In this document: positions 55,926-64,000 of the stretch, one piece after another
How positions within the stretch are numbered: the stretch's first letter is position 1
Layout of the letters: every line of letters starts with the position of its first letter
From: Sepiola atlantica
Taxonomy: Eukaryota; Mollusca; Cephalopoda; Sepiida; Sepiolidae
Length of the DNA: 64,000 nucleotides
Assembly: GCA_963556195.1 (NCBI GenBank)
Contig: OY744551.1
Span: 3,008,429-3,072,428 of the forward strand
Direction: 5' to 3'
The notes under the pieces: generated by a model
Seen by the model: only the letters and a program-made list of their open reading frames with translations
Databases searched by the model: none
Told to the model about the DNA's origin: nothing
Made by a program: the position numbers and the translations under genes

Positions 55926-56943
55926 ATGTCAAAAACTACAAAACAAACACACAAAGTTGGTATTTTCTTGATCGGTGTTGCCCTGGGTGAATAATATTTA
56001 AAATTATTCATTCTTTGGGGGTCAACTGGGTCAGATTTCGTCGGGGTGGGATGGGGGGATTTTTCAGCCCTTTCCAATATTATTATACACGAGTTACATT
56101 ATCATCATTTTTAAAAACAAGCGAGAAGAATCGGAAGGAGAGAAAAATAGGGGACAGATTGAGATAGGTGGAAGTTTTAATATAAAAACGTTACAAACTT
56201 TTTAATCTCTTCTATTTTTTTTTTCTTTTTATGGTCCCGGGTAACGCCGGGTAGCCCGGTTAGTATTAAATTGAGACTGAAAGTAAGTCAATAAAGAATT
56301 TCGTTTTGGTAATAAAAATAACCGTTTCCCCAGAACATTAAAATATGAAATCAATCTTTTACAGACGATTACAGGAATTCACATTTGGTTCAAATTGGAT
56401 TTGGACTTTTCAGGAATCGGATCAAATTTCTGAAACATTTTAATCCATCGGTGACGGGGGGGGGGGGGGGGGGAATAAACACCAGTAAGAAACAATCTGG
56501 AATAAACACACACACATATATATACAGGGTCATATTTTTAAAAATTCATAACTTTTTTATTTATTGATTTTTTTTTTTTTTTTTTTAGAATAAGTAAAGG
56601 ACCCCTTCCGAAGCAAGCATGAGCCGTATTAGCCCTAAGGAACGTACCCTCATTTAGAAAACATTATTTTTGCTTAAAAAACTCAAAACAGTGTAAAAAA
56701 CAATACTTTAGTTTTTGTAAGTTTTAAGAAGTGTTTTTCGGCTAAAATTTGTTTTGTTTATTTCAAAAAATCTCGGAAGGGTCAGTCTACACACAGATAA
56801 AGTTTGGTGAGTTTAACTTTTATTTTGTGGAAGTTATTCAAATTCAAGTTATTCAAATTTAAAGATAGGACCCTTATTTTGGCCCACCCTGTATATATAT
56901 ATATATATATATATATAGGCAGCATCTTCTCTTGCATGCAACT
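55926..56943. other. Spacer with G run and weak mariner-like ends
   Basis: 56456-56474 is a run of 19 G. cccgggtaacgccgggtagc at 56236 looks like the tail of an old retroelement. atacagggtcatattttt (56525) and, inverted, acagggtgggccaaaataag (56895) share only cagggt, so a MITE is not established. Confidence 0.4.
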
Positions 56944-57250
56944 ATTGTTGAATATAAGAGACAACTCATGTCTAGATATCCTTTGGTAAATCCTTTCAAT
57001 AGTCCGAATTAGGATCTTAGTTTCGGAAGGGAATTGGCTGATGAATTTGCCATAGTTTGGATTTGTCTCCCAAGTACTTTCAGGTCCATCTTCAGGGGAA
57101 TGACGTTAATCTGAAAGTACTTGGGAGACAAATCCAAACTATGGCAAATTCATCAGCCAATTCCCTTCCGAAACTAAGATCCTAATTCGGACTATTGAAA
57201 GGATTTACCAAAGGATATCTAGACATGAGTTGTCTCTTATATTCAACAAT
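56944..57250. repeat. Near-perfect 307-bp palindrome, 140-base arms
   Basis: attgttgaatataagagaca at the left pairs with tgtctcttatattcaacaat at the right, and I see no mismatch through to caagtactttcag/ctgaaagtacttg beside a 27-base loop centred at 57097. It is followed by a TA run (57251-57293). The high identity of the arms implies recent origin, or gene conversion or assembly artefact. Confidence 0.95.
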
Positions 57251-57251
57251 A

Positions 57252-57296
<45 letters not shown>

Positions 57297-57299
57297 ATG

Positions 57300-57835
57300 A
57301 TGAAAATTATGGAAAGATTATTCCAACATGATGGAAAATGAAGAAAAACCAAAATTATTTATATATTCATCAACGTTTTGTCTTTATTTCAAGACTTTCT
57401 AAAGATGATTGATTTTGAGAAATAACATAAGTAGAATATATAAAAGTATTGGTGCGTTTGTGACGTGAAAAGAATTTTTTTTTTCTAACGAACCATAGCC
57501 GTTAGAATTCAAAATGTGTGATGTGTTTACAAAATGGAATGAATGGTTTCTTTTTTTTATTATTATTTATTATCGATATTATGTACAAAGTTTTGTTGGG
57601 AATGTGGTGTAAAATTGCAATCCTGGATGTAAATTTACGTTCTGTTCGGATAGAATAAGTTTGCTGGTTAAAGGAGATAAATTGTAGAAGCCGTTACGTT
57701 GTTTAATTATGTTAGATTTATTTAAAAGGAATTTAATGAGTCTAACTTGTTTAGAGTTAAAAGAATGATTATGTTGTAATGCATGAGAGAATAGTGCATT
57801 TAGGAAACAGATGTTTTTATTCATTTATTCATTAT
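57300..57835 (-). pseudogene. Penelope-like element 3' end, copy A
   Basis: The minus-strand frame 57579-57824 reads NALFSHALQHNHSFNSKQVR, LIKFLLNKS and ends LHPGLQFYTTFPTKLCT, homologous to copy B just to the right. Downstream on the minus strand, 57340-57400 holds a degraded hammerhead-like motif (agtcttgaaataaagac, aaaacgttgatg). In Penelope-like elements this is the C-terminal part after the GIY-YIG domain. Confidence 0.75.
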
Positions 57836-58800
57836 TTTGTTTTTGTTACTTATTCATTTTATTGTAGATATTATGTGTGAAGTATGTTGGGAGTGTGGTA
57901 TGTTGGGAGTGTGTTATGTTGGGAGTGTGTTATGTTGGGAGTGTGTTATGTATGTTGGAGGTGTGTTATGTATGTTGGGGAGTGTGGTATGTATGTTGGG
58001 AGTGTGGTATGTATGTTGGGAGTGTGGTATGTATGTTGGGAGTGTGGTATGTATGTTGGAGTGTGGTATGTATGTTGGGAGTGTGGTATAAAGTAGCTAG
58101 CCTGGATCTAAATTCAAATTTTGTTCGGATAAAATAAGTTTGCTGATTAAAAGAGATAAATTGAAGAAGCCATTACGTTGGTTTATTGTGTTTAGAGTTT
58201 ATAATGAGTGTTTATACAAGAAGTCTTCGCCAAGATTTATTTAAAACGAATTTAATGAGTCTAGCTTGTTAAAAGTTAAAAGAATGATCAATGAGAGAAT
58301 AGTGCAATCACGGAATTGTTATTTTTATATCTCTTATGTTTACCAAGCCTTTTCTTTAATTCCCATTGAGTTTCACCAATGTATATCTGATGACACTTAT
58401 TGTATGGGACATTATATATACCTACATCACATGGGGGAGGGGAAATGTTTTTCTGTTTTTAATGTTTGTTTTATAGTTGGTATTGCTGGAATTCCTAGTT
58501 TTATTTAGAGTGTTGGAAATTATTGTATTATTGACGTGTGTAGGTAAAAGAAGATGTCTGTTTATAAGAGAAGTGTCGGGTGTATATGATTTTTGCTTAT
58601 TGTTTTTGGAAAATATTTGTAGGGCTTTTTTCATTGCGTCTAATTTGAAATATGTGGGGTATTGCGATGTTTTGAGTGAATTTGTGATGTATTTGAATTC
58701 TTCGTCTAAATATTGTGGACTACAAATTCTGAATGCACGTAGGAACAAAACCGATTATCTCGCCCGTTTTGATTTTGTTATGGTGTGAGTAAAAAAATGT
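57836..58800 (-). pseudogene. Penelope-like element with reverse-transcriptase tail and GIY-YIG domain, copy B
   Basis: From 58800 downward on the minus strand: SVLFLRAFRICSPQYLDEEF, ITNSLKTSQYPTYF (the end of the Penelope-type polymerase region with R--RICSP-FLD-EF), and then, after a frameshift near 58430, GIYNVPYNKCHQIYIGETQW followed by ELKKRL-KHKR. GIY(N)11YIG with the following R and H is the GIY-YIG endonuclease core of Penelope-like elements. The coding region then breaks (VIALFSH) and runs into the minisatellite 57889-58091. 5' truncated and inactive. Confidence 0.88.
57889..58091. repeat. 20-bp minisatellite inside the Penelope relic
   Basis: About ten units of gtatgttgggagtgtg with variants such as tatgtatgttgggagtgtgg. 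On the minus strand it matches the end of the Penelope frame (compare the single cataccacactcccaac-like stretch in copy A at 57590-57612), so it grew by tandem duplication of that segment. Confidence 0.9.
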
Positions 58801-58960
58801 ATGTAGTCATTTTTGTGTGTTGTTTTGCGATATAAACAATAATCCAACCTTCACAGTGCATCGCAAAACTACACACAAAAACGACCACATACATGATGAA
58901 GTCTTGGAAATAAAGATGAAACGTTGAATATATAAATAATTTCGGGTTTTCCTTTTATAT
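58801..58960 (+). ncRNA. Inverted repeat and hammerhead-like motif at the Penelope relic edge
   Basis: atgtatgtagtcatttttgt, gtgttgttttgcgat pairs with atcgcaaaactacacacaaa, aacgaccacatacat. Immediately after comes tgatgaagtcttggaaataa, agatgaaacgttg at 58893-58928 on the plus strand, a variant of the motif at 29738. It is in opposite orientation to the motif at copy A's end, so the relic lies between inverted copies of it. Confidence 0.5.
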
Positions 58961-59193
58961 ATATGATATATATATATATATAAATCTTTGTAATTTAAAT
59001 CATTTTTATATAAGTCACTAACAGACTTTACTTATTTTCATCAGACATGATCCAATGAAACATGTCATCTAGGAAATAAGCCGATAACACTAGCATATTT
59101 ATTCTTTAAAATTGTTTTTCTTCAGATTTCATACGTAATACCAAATTTCTTTTAACCGGCAACACTTTTCATGACGCCACTGCCCACCTCTAT
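58961..59193. other. AT-rich spacer
   Basis: TA run at 58967-58983; no gene. Confidence 0.4.
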
Positions 59194-59520
59194 CTCTGCC
59201 CTTGATTTAAATATTTGCCGATTTTACAATATTTTATCCTTTTCGGTTTATTTTATTTTACTTTTCAAAAACAGAATTAACATTAAAGTGTAGTATACTA
59301 TAGTTTATTTTTTTCTGTCCTCGGTCAGTGAAGGAGAAATCCTTCTAGGACTGAGAAAACATGTTTACATAACAATGTATTTATATTTATATATTGGAAT
59401 TGTGTAAGAAATCAAATATAAATGAAAAGAACAAGTTAGCTTGTATACCTATAAAATAGAAATAAACTGAAAAGAAAAACGTTAATGTAAGATCGGCAAA
59501 TATTGAAATCGAGGGCAGAG
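59194..59520. mobile_element. Diverged foldback element
   Basis: ctctgcccttgatttaaata, tttgccgattttac pairs with gtaagatcggcaaatattga, aatcgagggcagag; imperfect pairing continues inward (aacattaa, ggtttatttt blocks) to a hairpin near 59330-59360. Terminal style and duplication are not clear. Confidence 0.65.
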
Positions 59521-60065
59521 TTAGACACAAGGTCAGTTTTAATGGGAACTTCCTTACGGATTGTCTCTTAAAAAGAAATAGGGTTTGACATGCCGTAAAA
59601 CTAAACATACGGTAATCTATTGTCTCCCTGAATCGTTTTGCCATCGAATGTAGTATAGTTAACAGCCGTGAAATCAAACAAATAACTTTTACCAAACGCA
59701 AGAAAATTAATTTTAAAGTGTGGAAACTAATAAGATTTATTATCTTTGAATATGTTATTGTCACTTTGCCTTAGCCAAACAAAAGCAAAATAAAAATAAA
59801 AAATGACGGTCGATTTTGTTTGGAAATGGTCGCTAATTCCAGGCTTAAAAGATTAAAACAAAAGCAGTTTCACCCTACCACTAACCCTAAGTCCGGGGAG
59901 AGGCCAGTCGAACTTAAGGTGAGTGATAAAGTAAGTCTTTTCTTTTAAACTATTTTAAGTAATGAAACAACACAAGGGTTCCAATGCCTTAATCGTTAGA
60001 CGCCATCTTGTAATTTCTACTGATTTTCTTTCGTGCTTGACATCTATGAAAAATGAAATACGTTT
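59521..60065. other. AT-rich spacer
   Basis: A 125-codon minus-strand frame at 59387-59764 overlaps the foldback element and has no recognisable domain. Confidence 0.4.
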
Positions 60066-60820
60066 TAAAAAAAGGAACAAGTTAATGATTTCCAAGTGAA
60101 TGAATAATCCTTTGGAGAATAGCCGTGTTCTTGGCAGGGGAATAAAGTCACAATAGCAGGAACAAGTTAACAAGGATTTCCAAGTTAATGAATAATCCTT
60201 TGGAGAATAGCCGTGTTCTTGGCAGGGGAATAAAGTCACAATAGCAGGAACAAGTTAACAAGGATTTCCAAGTTAATGAATAATCCTTTGGAGAATAGCC
60301 GTGTTCTTGGCAGGGGAATAAAGTCACAATAGCAGGAACAAGTTAACAAGGATTTCCAAGTTAATGAATAATCCTTTGGAGAATAGCCGTGTTCTTGGCA
60401 GGGGAATAAAGTCACAATAGCAGGAACAAGTTAACAAGGATTTCCAAGTTAATGAATAATCCTTTGGAGAATAGCCGTGTTCTTGGCAGGGGAATAAAGT
60501 CACAATAGCAGGAACAAGTTAACAAGGATTTCCAAGTTAATGAATAATCCTTTGGAGAATAGCCGTGTTCTTGGCAGGAGAATAAAGTCACAATAGCAGG
60601 AACAAGTTAATGATTTCCAGGTAAATGAATAATCCTTAGGAGAATAGCCGTGTTCTTGGCAGGGGAATAAAGTCACAATAGCAGGAACAAGTTAACAAGG
60701 ATTTCCAAGTTAATGAATAATCCTTTGGAGAATAGCCGTGTTCTTGGCAGGGGAATAAAGTCACAATAGCAGGAACAAGTTAATGATTTCCAGGTGAATG
60801 AATAATCCTTTGGGCGCGAG
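60066..60820. repeat. 88-bp tandem repeat, about 8.5 copies
   Basis: Unit ggaacaagttaacaaggatt, tccaagttaatgaataatcc, tttggagaatagccgtgttc, ttggcaggggaataaagtca, caatagca. Spacing is exactly 88 in the middle copies (60161, 60249, 60337), which are near-identical. Three copies are of a shorter form lacking caagga (gttaatgatttcc). The edges therefore mix two unit types. Confidence 0.96.
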
Positions 60821-61324
60821 TCTGTTGGTCTGATTACTCGCTCTGAGATGAACGCATGCGTGTTAAGCGTTCCGAGGACTTTTGGTCTTCATTGACAGTG
60901 GCTTTTACTCCCAATATTAATGATATCACCTAAAAACTCGATTCAGTTAGTAGGCCTTTTTCCTTTACGATAGCCGTGACATTGCACGCCTTGTGCTGAT
61001 CTCATAAGAATGCTTGGAGTCGGAGTTAGATTTTTTAAACTCCGGAGAATCAAAAGAGAGTCTGAATATTGGAAGACTTTAGAATAAGGAGTTGGAGTCG
61101 GATATTTTACAATTCTGAGAGTCAGACTTTATACCTTCCGACACCGGAACCCTGGTTGCAACAAAAGTGAAGGTACACGTTTTATCGGACTTTTCGTTTT
61201 CAACTAAGTCGGAAGCTGGAATATAAACCCTAGCATTTATCATGAACTTTTGGATCTTTCCGTTCTCCTTTATTTCCGAGAATTCCGAACAACAGTTACA
61301 TCCCTGGAAAAGTTAATAAAAAAA
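60821..61324. other. Unassigned spacer
   Basis: Contains gagtcggagtt and related repeats (61017-61130) like those near 27860. No gene recognised. Confidence 0.4.
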
Positions 61325-61736
61325 GGTGCTTCTACAGAATTTGAACCGAACGAAACCGACTTTTGCCGAACTAAACCTAAACGTTTGGTTGTTTTGTTTT
61401 ACGGCATATCAACCTTTTTCGGGTTAGTCCGATCATTTTGGTAAAAGTTTTTATGCCTCAAGTTCTTTATATCTTCAAATATTTATTCATGGTTTTTGGT
61501 TTGGTTGTTTTGTAAAGGGAAAAATGTTTTTGTTTTTGGCTTTGCCGAACATGATCGAGTTTTGCAAAGGAATAAAAAACAATGACATCAATGTTTGGTG
61601 CATTTTTGATCAGGAAGCAGGTATCGTTCTTACAGCCTGGTCTGGTAGCACCAGTTACTAAACCTAAAACCTAAAACTTAGGTTAGAGTTAAAACAATAA
61701 ACAAAAACAGTTCGGTTCAAATTCTATAGAAGTACC
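61325..61736. mobile_element. Foldback element, GGTGCTTCTACAG termini
   Basis: ggtgcttctacagaatttga, then accgaac; inverted right end ggtacttctatagaatttga, accgaac. The interior 61391-61655 matches 62010-62295 on the same strand (tttacggcatatcaaccttt, gttctttatatct, tcaatgtttggtgcat, ctggtagcacca). The 8-bp duplication is not visible. Confidence 0.75.
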
Positions 61737-62009
61737 GAAGAAAAAAGAAAACGCAACGCATATGAGTTGTCAATCGCTTTCAACAATGTTTATATTTAAG
61801 TGAATTAATTTATGTGGAGACCTTGAAATAAGATGGAATGATTCATTATTTGCCAGGGGGTGGAGAGGACGCAATGAATGGGAAGGGACAAGTATAAAAT
61901 AGATAATTAAATTATTAATTGAATTGTTAACGGATGTAAATAAATAAAAATTAAGTATAGATTCAATCATTCTCTAGAGAGAGTGTACCCGTTATTCAAA
62001 TGATTTTTG

Positions 62010-62295
62010 ATTGGTTGTTCTGTTTTACGGCATATCAACCCTTTTCGGGTTATTTAATGCCGACTCCGGTCATTTTGGTAAAAGTTTTTATGTTTCAAGT
62101 TCTTTATATCTTTAAATATTTATTTATGGCGTTTCGTTTAGTTGTTTTGTAAAGAAAAAAATGTTTTTTTTTTGCAGAACATGATTGAGTTTTTGCAAAG
62201 GGGACGAAAAAAAAAAAAAAAAACTCACATCAATGTTTGGTGCATTTTAATTCAGGAAGCCGGTATCTTCAGACAGTCCGATCTGGTAGCACCAG
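62010..62295. repeat. Second copy of the interior of the previous element
   Basis: Direct copy of 61391-61655, but without the terminal repeats. It is more diverged, with an added A run at 62206-62222. Confidence 0.85.
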
Positions 62296-62321
62296 ATATT
62301 TAAATGAGATTATACACACAC

Positions 62322-62323
62322 GC

Positions 62324-62368
<45 letters not shown>
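62322..62368. repeat. TA microsatellite
   Basis: Uninterrupted TA dinucleotides. Confidence 0.97.
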
Positions 62369-62377
<9 letters not shown>

Positions 62378-62858
62378 ATAAATGAAAGAAGAGTGATAAA
62401 CATGTACGAATATTTCAAACTTCGATTGTTCAATGCAAGGTATATTCTGTAATAAAATTATGTTTATTATTCTTTCCTTAAGCCAAGGCTTTTCAAAGAT
62501 CGAAATCTTATCAGAGGAATTATGCAGATAGATAAGTTGGCAGTGAAAAAGCCAAAATTCAACATTTGAAAAAATATTAAGTAATGGAGAGTTGAAAATA
62601 AGTTTGTGTAAAAAAATATGGGGTTTGTCCGTTGGTAAAACTTTTTTTCAACTGTTGAATTTTGGCTTTTCCACTGCCAACTTATCTATCTATGTAATTC
62701 CTCTGATGATGGATTTCGATCTTTGAAAAGCCTTGGCTTAAGGAAAGAATAATAAACATAATTTTATTACAGAATATACCTTGCATTGAACAATCGAAGT
62801 TTGAAATAAATCTGGACATTCGTACATGTGTATCACTCTTATTTGATTTATCTTTATA
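62378..62858. repeat. Long palindrome, about 190-base arms
   Basis: agataaatgaaagaagagtg, aacatgtacgaatatttcaa, acttcgattgttcaatgcaa, then aaagaataataaacataatt (inverted sense) and gctttttcactgccaactta-like blocks pair with the right arm to 62858. The arms carry a few indels. A tctgatgatggatttcgatc stretch at 62701 recalls the hammerhead-like repeats. Confidence 0.88.
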
Positions 62859-62940
62859 ATTGCTCTATCTCGTATATTGAGCTTAAACCATTTCACTATG
62901 GGTTCTGTCTACTAAAAGTTTACTTTTAGTTTCATATTTG

Positions 62941-62944
<4 letters not shown>

Positions 62945-62990
<46 letters not shown>
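62945..62990. repeat. TA microsatellite
   Basis: Uninterrupted TA dinucleotides. Confidence 0.97.
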
Positions 62991-62992
<2 letters not shown>

Positions 62993-63202
62993 TAGAGAAT
63001 GGTAGTTTGCTTGAAGCATTGCTGGGTATAGTAGTAGTATGTTTTTTAAAGGATGTGGGCAATGCAAATTCCGGGTAAGATGCAAGTTGTAAGGCACAAA
63101 AACAATAAATCGAATACGAAATATGACTTAGTATTTATTTTTCCTAAAATCTTACATAACAGCAAGAGTTTTCTTAGCTGTTTGTGTGATGTCCGGATGA
63201 TT

Positions 63203-63344
63203 AAAAATCATTATTTAATATTTCGGGAAAAGAAACTTCCCTTTGTCAAAAATAATCAATACCAGAAGAATTCCTCGACTATGCAGAGAATCCGACAAAA
63301 TAAAAGAGAAGTTTCTTTTCCCGAAATATTAAATAATGATTTTT
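63203..63344. repeat. Palindrome, 37-base arms
   Basis: aaaaatcattatttaatatt, tcgggaaaagaaacttc pairs exactly with 63308-63344. Confidence 0.9.
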
Positions 63345-63361
63345 ACGTTTTTATTTTACTA

Positions 63362-63666
63362 TAAGATTTCGTTCAAATCGTCTTTTGTTTAAGTGGCAAT
63401 CCAAAATGGTGGACGACACTTTCCGGAAATCACCGAAGTCTGATTACTTTTTCTTTTTTGTTATATTCTCATTTCAATTATGTTGAAATATAAATTTCAT
63501 TGCGTTTGGAAACAGTTGTTGTATATTTGTTTGTCCCCCTTCCCCACCCACAAAAAAAAAAGAAAAGAAAAACCAATTAAATCAAACTTCGGTGATTTCC
63601 GGAAAGTCGTCCGTTCGCCATTGCGAAATGTAATTCTAAGCGGTAGACGTTTTGAACGAAATCTTA
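63362..63666. mobile_element. Foldback element, TAAGATTTCGTTCAAA termini
   Basis: taagatttcgttcaaatcgt pairs with the inverse ending cgaaatctta; inner gacgacactttccggaaatc, accgaagt pairs with acttcggtgatttccggaaa. No duplication seen. Confidence 0.75.
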
Positions 63667-63721
63667 CATTGAAATATAAACGTTTTCAAATACTTTAAAA
63701 CACGAAAAAAGAAAAAAAAAT

Positions 63722-63836
63722 GGTATTTCTACAGAATTTGAACTGATTTTTTTTTTTTTACCCCTAAACTAACCCAAGTTTTATGTTTAGTTCGCCAAAA
63801 GTCGCTTTGGTTTGGATCAAATTCTGTAGAAGCATC
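63722..63836. mobile_element. Short foldback related to 61325-61736
   Basis: ggtatttctacagaatttga at the left and inverted gatgcttctacagaatttga at the right. The interior keeps the cgactttt-gccgaactaaac block in inverted form (gtttagttcgccaaaagtcg). This is a deleted derivative of the family at 61325. Confidence 0.7.
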
Positions 63837-64000
63837 AAAAAATTATGCAGATAGGTAGAAAAGTAACCTTTGCGTTTGTTAACAGTTATTTTAATAATAA
63901 TTATTATTTTTTTTTTTCCGGTTCTAACAATAATTCTCGTTCGCCCGGAGTATTATTTTTATTCATACAGCAGTCGAAATAGGAGACGAAACGGTGCTTG
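63837..64000. other. Window edge, unassigned
   Basis: No recognised feature. Confidence 0.3.

Noticed and set aside
56525..56895. Possible MITE with CAGGGT ends
   Set aside because: Only six bases are inverted; the rest of the ends differ.
61250..61444. 64-codon frame
   Set aside because: Runs into the terminal repeat of a foldback element; repeats like it occur elsewhere in the window.

Overview
This window is a AT-rich animal chromosome segment dominated by repeats. It has introns with GT-AG junctions, a metazoan-specific gene family (FAM107), non-LTR and Penelope-like retroelements, a mariner relic, tRNA-, 5S- and U2-snRNA-related retroposons, many short inverted-repeat transposons and very abundant microsatellites. 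It suits an invertebrate with a repeat-rich genome; a mollusc is plausible, but nothing here fixes the species. No bacterial or viral gene organisation is visible.

Host gene: one split gene is well supported, on the minus strand at 34743-45494. Four exons (45434-45494, 40983-41184, 35679-35832, 34743-34865) join with correct phases and consensus splice sites into a FAM107 (DUF1151) protein with a stop codon. Upstream exons, if any, were not found. Its introns hold most of the 35-45 kb repeats: a U2-headed SINE, three LINE tails, a 450-bp MITE and several minisatellites.

Layout: 1-3.9 kb is a 180-bp satellite whose unit is a piece of LINE reverse-transcriptase coding sequence. 4-15.7 kb is a field of foldback transposons with a dead mariner (9.5-10.6 kb) nested in an older repeat. 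16.8-24.7 kb holds tRNA-derived SINEs, GA microsatellite, A/T-rich minisatellites, a 5S-like fragment, LINE tails and three U2-headed SINE copies. 25-34 kb holds more MITEs and palindromes, a LINE tail, a run of TTCTAGAA palindromes (32.1-33.0 kb) and a Penelope-type inverted unit. 34.7-45.5 kb is the FAM107 gene. 45.7-54.3 kb is foldback element plus huge GA and TATC microsatellites and a 31-bp minisatellite. 55-59 kb holds a tRNA-SINE, the mariner empty-site repeat, a near-perfect palindrome and a Penelope-like element with a GIY-YIG domain. 60-64 kb has an 88-bp tandem array and a cluster of palindromes.

Most notable: (1) a dispersed SINE of about 335-345 bp whose 5' end is the 5' part of U2 snRNA, in six copies, two with perfect 15-16 bp target-site duplications; (2) a set of foldback/MITE families sharing GGYRCTT-like termini and 8-bp target-site duplications, which I verified base by base at six insertions, with one further one-mismatch case; (3) a satellite made from a LINE coding segment with dimeric higher-order structure. 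All homology calls were made by eye from remembered family features; no search was run.
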